This document shows positions 27,102 through 34,735 of a stretch of 64,000 bases of DNA, piece after piece. The stretch's first letter is position 1, and every line of letters begins with the position of its first letter. Below the pieces are notes generated by a model. The model had not been told where the DNA came from. It worked only from the letters and a program-made list of their open reading frames with translations, and did not search any database. Location: assembly GCA_015075375.1 (NCBI GenBank), contig JABTUM010000001.1:429201-493200 (forward strand), written 5' to 3'. The stretch comes from Planctomycetota bacterium. GTDB lineage: Bacteria; Planctomycetota; SZUA-567; H5-PLA8. Position numbers and translations under genes: made by a program.

Positions 27102-28307
27102 TTGTCCCTAGATACCCAACCGGTGAGCTTGGCGCCTGAGGTCCCGGCGGAAATTCCAGCTCGGCCCTTCGACAACGTGTGGCTCGAACTGGAGCGGCGG
27201 CACGGCTGGCGCGTGGAGGTGGCTGCGTACGACAATCCGCGGCCGGCGGTAAGCCGGATGCCGTTCTGCTTCCAAGATTTCGATAACCGATTTGCGGCGG
27301 AATTCCGTGTGCGCAACCGCTTGGATGAAGTCGTGGCCGGCGCGAAAAGCGAATGGGACGCGATCCTGAAGCTGCGGCACTGGGTGTTCGTACAGCTCGT
27401 CAACGGCACGGACCCTGCGGTGCCGGGGCTGGAGCCTGCGACGCTGCTGGCGGCCTCGCGTTCGGGCGGGACTTTTTTCTGCACGCACTTCGCAACGGTC
27501 TTCGTGGCGGCAGCCGCGGCGCTGGGGATTCCCGCGCGCAAGCTGGCGGTGGACGGCGAGCACCTGCCGACCGAGGCTTCGAACATGCACGGCGTCGCCG
27601 ACGTGTGGGTGAACGAACTGCGCAAGTGGGTCTGCGTGGATCCGAACTACGATCATCATTACGAACTGGACGGCGTACCGTTGAACGCGGAGGAAGTGGG
27701 GCGGCGCTGGCAGACGCACCGCGGCGAAGGGATCGTCGCTCGGGTCGGCCCGGAGAATCGCGCGGTGCCTCGCGCGCGAACGGGCATCGCGGGGAAGCCC
27801 GAGGCGTGCGCGCTGTTCTGGCATCTGATCGAATGCCGCAACGACGTGTTTCGCCGCGACGGGCGCGGGGGCAAGCCGCCGGTGGTCCTGCCGCTGGACG
27901 ATGCACGCAAGCGGCAACGCTGGTACCAGGGCAAGCCGCCGAAGACGTTCGAGCACAAGCGCTACGCGAGCGGGACGTTCCTGTTCACCGAGGAACTCGC
28001 CGACGCGTATCCCGATCTGGACGCGGCGCATTTCGAGATTTTGCCGCCGCATAAAATGCCGTACTACGGCCGGGTGCAATTCTATACGCCGTGCGCGCCG
28101 TATTTCAGCCACTACGAAGTGCGCGTGGACGACGGGACGCCGGAGCGGATCGAAGGCATGGAGTATCCGTGGCGGCTGCATCCGGGCCGCTGCCGCTTCG
28201 AGGTGCGGACGGTGAGCGTGATGGGGCGGCAAGGTCCGGCGTACTCGATGGCGCTGGAGATCACGGAAGACGCGGCCCGGCAACCGGGCTGGCCGGCGCG
28301 GGCTTGA
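27102..28307 (+). CDS. Transglutaminase-like domain protein
   Basis: 401-aa protein with a papain-like transglutaminase core. Catalytic Cys127 is in SGGTFFCTHFATV, His163 in NMHGVADVWVNE and Asp180 in WVCVDPNYDHH. No signal peptide is seen, so it is probably cytoplasmic or exported by another route. In bacteria this fold is often a protease, amidase or peptide cyclotransferase rather than a true crosslinker. The TTG start at 27102 has AAAGGA at eight bases and begins 18 bp after propeller D, so it looks like the last gene of the cluster transcript. Confidence 0.85.
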   Translation: MSLDTQPVSLAPEVPAEIPARPFDNVWLELERRHGWRVEVAAYDNPRPAVSRMPFCFQDFDNRFAAEFRVRNRLDEVVAGAKSEWDAILKLRHWVFVQLVNGTDPAVPGLEPATLLAASRSGGTFFCTHFATVFVAAAAALGIPARKLAVDGEHLPTEASNMHGVADVWVNELRKWVCVDPNYDHHYELDGVPLNAEEVGRRWQTHRGEGIVARVGPENRAVPRARTGIAGKPEACALFWHLIECRNDVFRRDGRGGKPPVVLPLDDARKRQRWYQGKPPKTFEHKRYASGTFLFTEELADAYPDLDAAHFEILPPHKMPYYGRVQFYTPCAPYFSHYEVRVDDGTPERIEGMEYPWRLHPGRCRFEVRTVSVMGRQGPAYSMALEITEDAARQPGWPARA

Positions 28308-28427
28308 ACGCCGTCGATCGTACGGAATGAGGATCCAAGCCCCTCAAGGTGCAGGCGCGAATACCTACCTGAGCGGGTGAATTTCAAACCCAAAATCTCA
28401 TAACCTGTTTACTATCAAGGGGTTCGT

Positions 28428-28433
28428 ATAGTA
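28428..28433 (+). promoter_or_regulatory. Candidate -10 box for the rhodanese gene
   Basis: TATAGT lies about 120 bp before ATG 28552 in an AT-richer spacer; the -35 region is not convincing. The same 244-bp spacer contains the phrase CAAACCCAAAATC, also found near 16030. Confidence 0.3.
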
Positions 28434-28551
28434 CGTAGACTCAGAATTTCGTGAAGCAGGGGAATAGGGCGCGGCGTCTTGTACTTGAATGAGATGCGTC
28501 GACTTGCGTCGAATAGCATGTGAAGGAAAACCCCATTCCAGGAGGCGTACG

Positions 28552-28953
28552 ATGAAGCGAGTTTTGGCGAGTGCTTTTGCGGTGGCGTTGGTGGCGATGC
28601 TGGGCGTGGCGAGCTACGCCGGCGATCCGGTGGGCGACATCAGCCTCGATGATCTGAAGAAGGCGATCGCCGAGAAGAAGGTGACGCTGATCGATTGCAA
28701 CGGCGCGGATTCGTACAAGAAGGGCCACATCCCGGGCGCGATCGATTTCTCGGCGGTCAAGGGCGATCTGGCGAAGCACCTGCCGGAAGACAAGACGGCG
28801 CTGGTGGTGGCGTACTGCGGCGGCCCGAAGTGCAACGCGTATAAGGCCGGCGCGGAGGCGGCGCAGAAGCTGGGTTACACGAACGTGAAGCATTTCAGCG
28901 GCGGGTCGTCGGGCTGGACGGCCGGCGGCGAGCAGCTCAAGGCGGCCGAGTAA
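28552..28953 (+). CDS. Secreted rhodanese-like protein
   Basis: 133-aa protein with a signal peptide (AFAVALVAMLGVASYAGD) and a single rhodanese domain. Blocks seen: VTLIDCNGADSYKKGHIPGA, then the active-site loop YCGGPKCNAYKAG with the catalytic Cys, then HFSGGSSGW. It probably transfers sulfane sulfur or binds thiols in the periplasm. AGGAGG at 28540-28545 makes ATG 28552 certain. Monocistronic, closed by a strong terminator. Confidence 0.92.
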   Translation: MKRVLASAFAVALVAMLGVASYAGDPVGDISLDDLKKAIAEKKVTLIDCNGADSYKKGHIPGAIDFSAVKGDLAKHLPEDKTALVVAYCGGPKCNAYKAGAEAAQKLGYTNVKHFSGGSSGWTAGGEQLKAAE

Positions 28954-28987
28954 TCTCGCGCAGCCTCACGGCAGGACGACGGATCGA

Positions 28988-29024
28988 ACGGCGCTCGCTT
29001 CTGGCGGGCGCCGTTTTTTTTTTT
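28988..29024 (+). terminator. Strong Rho-independent terminator after rhodanese
   Basis: ACGGCGCTCGC (28988-28998) pairs with GCGGGCGCCGT (29004-29014), 11 bp with one U-G pair, followed by an 11-base T run. The T run overlaps the stop codon of the converging AraC gene. Confidence 0.93.
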
Positions 29025-29976
29025 ACGAATGCCGCGCCAAGCCGCCGGCCATGCGGCTTTGACGCGCGCGGAAGTCGCTGGGCGAGACGCCTTCGCGGGC
29101 GCGGAAGATGCGCGAGAAGTAATACGGATCGGCGAAGCCGGCTTGCGCCGCGACGGTCTGGATGGGGCGTTCGGTGAAGGCGAGCAGTTCCTTGGCGCGC
29201 TTGAGCTGCACGCTGAGGAGGTATTCCTTCAGCGCGTAGCCGGTGTGGCGCTTGAAGTGGCGGCGCAGGGTCGAGTAGCCGACGTGGACGCGTTCGGCGA
29301 GGGCTTCGGGCGTGAGGCCCTGGGTGGCTTCGCGGTCGATGAGGCTGAGGACTTCGGCGACGAGCGGATCGGGCGGCGCGCGGTTGCCCCATTGGCCGGT
29401 GGCGAGGCCGTGGACGACGACGATGAGCTGGTGCGTCAGCGCCGAAGCGAGCGGCACGGCGAGCGGGTGGCCGTGGATGAAGTCGTCGTGGAAGCGGGTG
29501 AAGATTTCCTGGACCTGCGGATGCGCTCCGACGTCGACGACGGGCTTTTCGGGGCGCAGGTAGCCGTGGCGTTCGTAGCGTTCGGCGACGGGGCCGTCGA
29601 AGATCACCCAGCGTTCGTGCCAGTACCGGTGCGGCGCGTAGCGGTGCGGGACTTCGGGGAAGATCCACCAGAGCGATCCGGCCTGAACCTCGACGCGGCC
29701 CGTGGGTTCGCTCCAGAACCATCCGCTGCCCTCGACGAGGTAGACGGCGGCGTAGTTGCCGAGCCGGCGGTCGGAGGCGAGTCCGGGTTTGGTCTGCTGC
29801 TGGTAGCCGGCGGCGCGGACCCAGAGGCCGAGTTCCTTGTGGGCGGCGCTGGGGACTTCCCATCGCGCGCCGTGTTCGCGGCCGGGGGGCGTGGGGGGCC
29901 GGACGGGGAGTTCGGGGACGGTTCGGGCGCGCGCCATTTGAGCAAAAAGTCCAGGTAGTTGGAGCACCCTATCCAT
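29023..29976 (-). CDS. AraC family transcriptional regulator (partner of PhyH 1)
   Basis: 317-aa regulator. The N-terminal ~150 residues form a cupin-like arabinose-binding domain (YAAVYLVEGSGWFWSEPTG; SLWWIFPEVPHRY). The C-terminal ~100 residues form a double AraC helix-turn-helix (TPEALAERVHVGYSTLRRHF; PIQTVAAQAGFADPYYFSRIF, then GVSPSDFR). ATG 29976 is preceded by GGAG at eight bases. The frame is open much further upstream, but that part is antisense to the PhyH gene. It is divergent from the phytanoyl-CoA dioxygenase-like gene with a 108-bp spacer, so it likely controls that gene. Confidence 0.9.
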   Translation of the reverse strand: MDRVLQLPGLFAQMARARTVPELPVRPPTPPGREHGARWEVPSAAHKELGLWVRAAGYQQQTKPGLASDRRLGNYAAVYLVEGSGWFWSEPTGRVEVQAGSLWWIFPEVPHRYAPHRYWHERWVIFDGPVAERYERHGYLRPEKPVVDVGAHPQVQEIFTRFHDDFIHGHPLAVPLASALTHQLIVVVHGLATGQWGNRAPPDPLVAEVLSLIDREATQGLTPEALAERVHVGYSTLRRHFKRHTGYALKEYLLSVQLKRAKELLAFTERPIQTVAAQAGFADPYYFSRIFRAREGVSPSDFRARQSRMAGGLARHS

Positions 29977-30084
29977 TCCGGGGGCTCCATTAAGGGAATA
30001 GTATGAATGGCACCAGGGCGGTTGGCAAGAAGTAAGGTCATTTCGTCCAGCCCGCCCCGAACCCGACCGGAGACTCGAAACGCC

Positions 30085-30999
30085 ATGAGCATCGCCACCG
30101 GACTTACGCTTCCCATGGGTCAGCGCCAGCTCGAACTGGGCGGCAAGTACCTGGGCCACCTGCGCGACAGCAACGATATTCAAGACAACCCCGAAGCGCT
30201 GCGCGCGCGGATGGCCGAAGACGGCTACCTGCTGCTGCGCGGCTTGCAGCATCGCGAGAAGGTGATCGCGGCGCGGAAGGTCCTGCTGGAAAACCTCGCT
30301 CAGAACGACCAGGTGAACCTGGACTTTCCGCTGATGGACGGCGTGATCAAGGAAGGCGCGCGCGGGGGCTTCCTGGGCGGCGCGAAGGCGGTCTCGCACA
30401 CGCCGGAGTTCCTGGGCGTCGTGGAGTCGCCGGAGATCATGGGCTTCTTCGACAAGTACCTGGGCGAGCCGAGCCTGACGTTCGACTACAAGTGGATCCG
30501 CGCGGTCGGCAAGGGCGGGTTTACGGGCGCGCATTACGACGTGGTGTACATGGGCCGCGGGAGCGAGCGGCTGCATACGGTCTGGACGCCGCTGGGCGAC
30601 ATCAACTACGACGAAGGCCCGCTGGCGCTGCTGCTGGGTTCGCACAACCTGGAGAGCTACGCAAAGCTGCGCGCGACGTACGGGAAGATGGACGTCGATC
30701 GCGACAAGGTGCAGGGCTGGTTCAGCGACGATCCGGTGGAGATGGTGGACCGGTTCGGCGGGCGCTTCGCGACGACGGAGTTCCGGATGGGCGATGTGCT
30801 GATTTTCGGGATGTACACGATGCACGGATCGATCACGAACCAGAAAGACCGCTACCGGCTGAGCTGCGATACGCGCTACCAGCCGCTGAAGGATCCGGTG
30901 GACGAGCGCTGGATCGGCCAGAACCCGATCGCTCATTATGCGTGGCAGAAGGGGCAGACGAAGTCGATGGCCGACGCGCGGAAGGAATGGGGCGTGTAA
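30085..30999 (+). CDS. Phytanoyl-CoA dioxygenase (PhyH) family protein 1
   Basis: 304-aa Fe(II)/2-oxoglutarate-dependent oxygenase-like protein. The double-stranded beta-helix iron site is visible as HxD in TGAHYDVVYMG, the distal His in YTMHGSITN and the 2-oxoglutarate Arg in RYRLSCDTRYQ. The substrate is unknown; planctomycete-type bacteria carry many such genes next to AraC regulators. ATG 30085 is the start consistent with family length; GGAG is rather far upstream. A good terminator follows at 31055. Confidence 0.88.
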   Translation: MSIATGLTLPMGQRQLELGGKYLGHLRDSNDIQDNPEALRARMAEDGYLLLRGLQHREKVIAARKVLLENLAQNDQVNLDFPLMDGVIKEGARGGFLGGAKAVSHTPEFLGVVESPEIMGFFDKYLGEPSLTFDYKWIRAVGKGGFTGAHYDVVYMGRGSERLHTVWTPLGDINYDEGPLALLLGSHNLESYAKLRATYGKMDVDRDKVQGWFSDDPVEMVDRFGGRFATTEFRMGDVLIFGMYTMHGSITNQKDRYRLSCDTRYQPLKDPVDERWIGQNPIAHYAWQKGQTKSMADARKEWGV

Positions 31000-31054
31000 G
31001 CCGCGGAGACGCGGAGAAGGTCCGGGTCTTGGAAACGACTTGAAGACGCTATAG

Positions 31055-31087
31055 CCGCCCCGGTTCGCGAGAGCCGGGGCGGTTTTG
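31055..31087 (+). terminator. Rho-independent terminator after PhyH 1
   Basis: CCGCCCCGG (31055-31063) pairs with CCGGGGCGG (31074-31082), followed by TTTTGTTT. It lies 56 bp after the PhyH stop. Confidence 0.88.
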
Positions 31088-31336
31088 TTTGAGGGCCTCC
31101 GGTTTAGGAAACCGGGGGTCGTAGGTTGTAAGCCTTTTCGGTTTTACGGTTTGCGCGTTCGCGCTAAAAACTTTGGCGGTTATTTGGCGGAAGGGGTTGC
31201 AACCGTTTGCACTGATCTGCTCGGAAGACGCCAAATCCGATTCTCCCTCAACCCTACTCTTTTACTTTTTCTTCGACGGCTTCTTCATCCCCTGTTCCGC
31301 CACGCGATGAGTTTTCGCGTAGGACGGGACGCGGCG
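31088..31336. other. Non-coding junction next to AT-rich island
   Basis: After the terminator, the 250 bases before the next gene hold no credible gene. They contain CCGGTTT-AGG-AAACCGG (31099-31115) followed by GGGTCGTAGGTTGTAAG. This faintly resembles the anticodon and T arms of a tRNA but cannot fold into a complete one. Base composition shifts toward AT rightwards. Confidence 0.3.
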
Positions 31337-32749
31337 CTACGGCCCTAGCAGATCGTCGGGAACTTTCGGGGGATTCTGCGGGTCAAAGAGATCGGGACCT
31401 TTCAAGTAATAACCGTTCTTTCGCCATTCGAAATTATCCCGGTTCGCCCATAGCCTGCCACGTGCTTCTCCAATCCACGCTTCCGCCTCTTGCCTGCTTC
31501 GAATCGGGAGGCGTCTTTGCAGACTAAGGCGTATTTCCTCAAATGGATACCGCACATCCACACCAAAAATTTTTTGGCCTTCCTTGGAAATATCCTGAAG
31601 CTGCCTGCTCCAGTCCTTGAATTGCTTCCGAAAGGCATCCTCGAATGCCTTTCGCTCCCGATCCAAAGCCGCTTGCTCCCAAGCAGTCACTTGCTCATCG
31701 CTTGGTCGCGGGGGACCGCGCAACTCCTCGGGCAAAGAGGGGGGATGCGCAGGATCGTAAAGATCTTCGCCCTTTAGAGCGAACCAACCCGCGGATGAAA
31801 CATACTTGAAATTATGTCGATTGGACCATAAGAATTTCCGACAACTGTCTAGATATCCCCACTGCTCAAGCAAGGATGCTTCATTTCTCAAGCTCCCAAA
31901 TCTTTTCCCAACTGCCTGAAAATACGAAACAAAAAAGTCGACAAATGGCAAACTTTTATACCCCTTTATTGCATTCCTTTCGTAAGAAGCATCTAATTGC
32001 TTCATGCGCCAGCGAATCTCGTTTTCTACCCAATCCTCTACTGAAACACTAAAGTTAGGTGGCGTGATACAACCCAGCCGATCCATGTATGAAGAAACCA
32101 TTTCAATATCAAAGCTGAAGTCAATTGTCACAAAATGCTGACTACTAACTTGCCATGCAACCCGGACTTCTTTATCACTATCTGCAACCAATGCGTAACC
32201 ATTGCCGCATTTTCTCAAGCTAATTGGCATGCCGATCATTCCACGAACCATTTCATGCACTAATTGTCCAGGCTCGCATTCACTATAACACGTAATACGC
32301 ATAACCTCATTCCGACCCGTTCTTAAATCATCGAACATTATCCCAAAGACCTTGGGAACTGCATAGCTCCCATGAAGCTCGGGTCCATACCAAATTATTG
32401 ATCCCGCGTTATGGCCAATTATCCCGCCATGTGTCCACTTCGTATTGCCAATTTGCTTCTTGATCGCCAATACATCGAATATCCGTTCGGCGCCTTTAAT
32501 GAACTTACTCCCATCCGCCTGCCAGGGACCATCGTTAAATGGCTGCCAGACTACTCCAATACGTTCCCCAACCGAAACATCTATCACACCAGGAACTGAT
32601 TTCAGAATTTGCACATCCTGATCTGTCAAGCATCCAAGGGAAAATACATACGGCTTTGGCGGATGCACCCTTTCTACACTCTCTGCGCCAGTAAGTGCAA
32701 GTCCCTCCACCAGAATCAAAAGTAGGACTTGCGCCGCCTTGGGGTTCAT
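31337..32749 (-). CDS. Orphan secreted protein with a duplicated C-terminal motif, AT-rich
   Basis: 470-aa protein of no family I recognise. The N terminus looks like a signal peptide (KAAQVLLLILVEGLALTGAE). Near the C terminus a ~41-residue unit occurs twice: first around RKFLWSNRHNFKYV...LYDPAHPPSLPEEL, then at the very end RGRLWANRDNFEWR...LFDPQNPPKVPDDL. A helical, charged segment separates the two copies. Codon and base use are clearly more AT-rich than the neighbours, suggesting recent acquisition. It is flanked by a tRNA-arm-like fragment on one side and a RAYT/REP element on the other. Possible roles (cell-surface, anti-phage, toxin) are only guesses. Confidence 0.75.
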   Translation of the reverse strand: MNPKAAQVLLLILVEGLALTGAESVERVHPPKPYVFSLGCLTDQDVQILKSVPGVIDVSVGERIGVVWQPFNDGPWQADGSKFIKGAERIFDVLAIKKQIGNTKWTHGGIIGHNAGSIIWYGPELHGSYAVPKVFGIMFDDLRTGRNEVMRITCYSECEPGQLVHEMVRGMIGMPISLRKCGNGYALVADSDKEVRVAWQVSSQHFVTIDFSFDIEMVSSYMDRLGCITPPNFSVSVEDWVENEIRWRMKQLDASYERNAIKGYKSLPFVDFFVSYFQAVGKRFGSLRNEASLLEQWGYLDSCRKFLWSNRHNFKYVSSAGWFALKGEDLYDPAHPPSLPEELRGPPRPSDEQVTAWEQAALDRERKAFEDAFRKQFKDWSRQLQDISKEGQKIFGVDVRYPFEEIRLSLQRRLPIRSRQEAEAWIGEARGRLWANRDNFEWRKNGYYLKGPDLFDPQNPPKVPDDLLGP

Positions 32750-32779
32750 ACTTCACCTCACGGTTGAGTGACGACGTTT

Positions 32780-32821
32780 GGCGGGTGGCCGGGAGCGGGT
32801 GGCGGGTGGCCGGGAGCGGGT
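32780..32821. repeat. Two perfect tandem copies of a 21-bp G-rich repeat
   Basis: The unit (32780-32800) begins GGCGGGTGGCC and ends GGGAGCGGGT, and it is repeated exactly at 32801-32821. It lies between the orphan gene's upstream region and the RAYT element. Confidence 0.85.
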
Positions 32822-32823
32822 GC

Positions 32824-32854
32824 CACGGAGCATGCGTCGTTTGCTTGCTCCGTG
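32824..32854. repeat. REP-like hairpin CACGGAGCA/TGCTCCGTG
   Basis: A perfect 9-bp inverted repeat with a 13-base loop, 43 bp left of the RAYT element. It may be an additional REP-type unit. Confidence 0.5.
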
Positions 32855-32896
32855 CCCAGCCGACCGAGCACGTTCAAGCCTCCACCCATTCATCAA

Positions 32897-32954
32897 CCGC
32901 GGGTGGCCCAGACAAACCGAAGGTTTGTGTGGGTGAGCTTGCGAACAAGAGGCG
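32897..32954. repeat. Left flanking REP of the RAYT element
   Basis: The sequence from CCGCGGGTGGCCC to GCGAACAAGAGGCG contains a hairpin, CCCAGACAAACC-GAA-GGTTTGTGTGGG (32907-32933), with one mismatch. It is a near-identical inverted copy of 33505-33560 on the other side of the transposase gene. Confidence 0.9.
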
Positions 32955-32955
32955 C

Positions 32956-33468
32956 TCATGACGGCATCCTCACCGGCACGCCCACCGATTTCCCAAGCCC
33001 CCAGAAGCGTGCCGAACTCCTCGGCCATGCGCACGGCTCCCGGACCAAACCGGCTCGCACCGGATTGTAATGCATGTACTCCAGCTTCTCATACACCTTA
33101 CGTTCGGAGTACACGTTGAACTCGTAGAACCGCTTTTGCCAGACCGCGTCCGATGCAGGGAACTCTCGCACCCATGAGACCACCTTTTCCGTGCCCAAAT
33201 GCTTTAAGGCCACCGAGCTCCGGCGTTTCCACATCTGCATGAACGCGCTGAGACGCCGAGGTTCTTGGAACCAGGAGAGTCCATGGACGTGATCGGGCAT
33301 GACGACGAAGCCGATGCAAAGCCCATCTCGCAACCGCAGTTCTTGAGCCAGGATGCCCAGCAGGATGCGCTTGCCTTGGTCATGCTCCAACCACCGGCGC
33401 CGTTTGTAACACGAGGACGTGACGAACGAAGCGCCGCCGAATTCGTCCAAGGTCCGCTTGCGAACCAT
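32956..33468 (-). CDS. REP-associated tyrosine transposase (RAYT, Y1/IS200-like)
   Basis: 170-aa Y1 transposase-like protein. It has the HUH metal motif in VMPDHVHGLSW and the catalytic-Tyr helix YMHYNPVRAGLV, the hallmark ending of RAYTs. RAYTs cut and join single-stranded REP hairpins rather than moving a normal insertion sequence. Here inverted REP copies flank the gene exactly, with the left one ending one base from the stop codon. The protein looks full length and intact. ATG 33468 starts MVRKRTLDEFGG. Confidence 0.92.
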   Translation of the reverse strand: MVRKRTLDEFGGASFVTSSCYKRRRWLEHDQGKRILLGILAQELRLRDGLCIGFVVMPDHVHGLSWFQEPRRLSAFMQMWKRRSSVALKHLGTEKVVSWVREFPASDAVWQKRFYEFNVYSERKVYEKLEYMHYNPVRAGLVREPCAWPRSSARFWGLGKSVGVPVRMPS

Positions 33469-33504
33469 GCCGGAAGCTTACCCTGAAAGTACAGCCGCCT
33501 CCAG

Positions 33505-33560
33505 CCTCTTGTTCGCAAGCTCACCCACACAAATCAGAGATTTGTGTGGGCCACCCGCGG
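33505..33560. repeat. Right flanking REP of the RAYT element
   Basis: Inverted copy of 32897-32954. It contains the perfect hairpin CCCACACAAATC-AGA-GATTTGTGTGGG (33524-33550) and the shared TTGTTCGCAAGCTCACCC and GGCCACCCGCGG ends. Confidence 0.9.
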
Positions 33561-33593
33561 CTTCCATGAGATTGTAAATGCCTGCCGCGCCGT

Positions 33594-33608
33594 CATCACG
33601 GAGTGATG
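33594..33608. repeat. Small hairpin CATCAC-GGA-GTGATG
   Basis: A perfect 6-bp stem next to the RAYT element. Position and GGA loop resemble the other REP-type hairpins here. Confidence 0.4.
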
Positions 33609-33657
33609 GGGGGCACCCGGGTTATGTTTTTGGGGCTGTTCACCACGCGAGCACGGC

Positions 33658-34530
33658 TTAGCCCCATTGCGGGCCGATGATGCGGCGGACGTTCATGAGG
33701 CGGGTGGAGGGGACGATCTGGCCGGCGATGGCTTTGAGGCGGTATTCGCGGGGCGGCATGCGGAAGGCTTCGCGGAAGCAGCGCGAGAAGTGGAAGGCGT
33801 TCTCGAAGCCGGTCTGGCGGGCGATTTCGCGGACGGGCAAGTTGGTGCGGGCGAGGAGCGTCGCGGCGCGGTCGACGCGGATCAGGCGCAAGGCCTGAAG
33901 CGGCCCGCAGCCGAGGGTCTGCTTAAAGACGCGGCAGAGGTGCCCGGCGCTGACGTGGGCCGCTCGTGCAAGCTGCGCGAGCGTGAAGGCCGAGACGGAC
34001 CCTTCGTTCCAACGCGCTTGAACGTGCCGCAGCGCGCGCGCGACGGGTTCGGGCAGATCGCCGCTGCTTTCGGCCCGTGTGTGCAATTCGCCGCTGACGA
34101 AAGCCACCAGCAGATGCCGCAGCGCGCTTTGGAGCAGCGCGGCTTGGTGCGGCCCCTTGCGATCCATGAGCCAGCCCAGGTGCCGGAAGAGCGGCCGGAC
34201 GATGTCGCTTTCGGGCAGGCGCACGGTCCGCGGCCAAGCTTCACGCGGCGGCAGTTCGGCCAGCGGCGCACGCATCTGCCAATGGATATAGCTGGCCTTG
34301 GTGTGGCGGACGGGGTCCCAGCGGTAGTAATCGGTCATGCCCGGGTGGAGCAGGATCATCGTGCCGGCGGGGGCGTCGTAGGAGCGGCCGTCGAGTTCGG
34401 CCACGGCGTCGCCGGCCTCGATGTAAAGGAACTGGTAGTGGTTGACGCGGCGCGGGCCGTAGGTGGCGCCGGGCGGCAGCGCGGCCCAGCCGGCGTCGAT
34501 GCGGTACAGGAAGTCGGCTTCGTCGGGCAT
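33658..34530 (-). CDS. AraC family transcriptional regulator (partner of PhyH 2)
   Basis: 290-aa regulator with an N-terminal cupin-like sensor (NHYQFLYIEAGDAVAELDG; AGTMILLHPGMTDYY). The C-terminal double helix-turn-helix reads AQLARAAHVSAGHLCRVFKQ, then PVREIARQTGFENAFHFSRC and RMPPREYR. I chose ATG 34530, which opens directly into the sensor domain; the frame is open to 34623. It is divergent from the second PhyH gene with a 205-bp spacer, the same arrangement as at 29023-30999. It is probably a local activator. Confidence 0.88.
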   Translation of the reverse strand: MPDEADFLYRIDAGWAALPPGATYGPRRVNHYQFLYIEAGDAVAELDGRSYDAPAGTMILLHPGMTDYYRWDPVRHTKASYIHWQMRAPLAELPPREAWPRTVRLPESDIVRPLFRHLGWLMDRKGPHQAALLQSALRHLLVAFVSGELHTRAESSGDLPEPVARALRHVQARWNEGSVSAFTLAQLARAAHVSAGHLCRVFKQTLGCGPLQALRLIRVDRAATLLARTNLPVREIARQTGFENAFHFSRCFREAFRMPPREYRLKAIAGQIVPSTRLMNVRRIIGPQWG

Positions 34531-34735
34531 GGGGCGGGTTCCCGGGATGTTAATTTCAGATATGTTTTTACCATGCCGGTCCATTCCCCGGCAAGGGGCG
34601 ATGGGGTTAGATGGGGAAGGCAAACGGCAATCCGGAAACGGAGCACGGCAGGGGCAGGGCTTGGGCCTCTAGGAAAGCCCTCGATTCTCCGTTCACAGCC
34701 CTTTTCGCAGGGGTTCATTTCAGAAAGGTACGGCC

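Noticed and set aside
31088..31135. A complete tRNA gene
   Set aside because: Only an anticodon-arm-like stem and part of a T arm are present; no acceptor stem or D arm. Kept only as a weak remnant.
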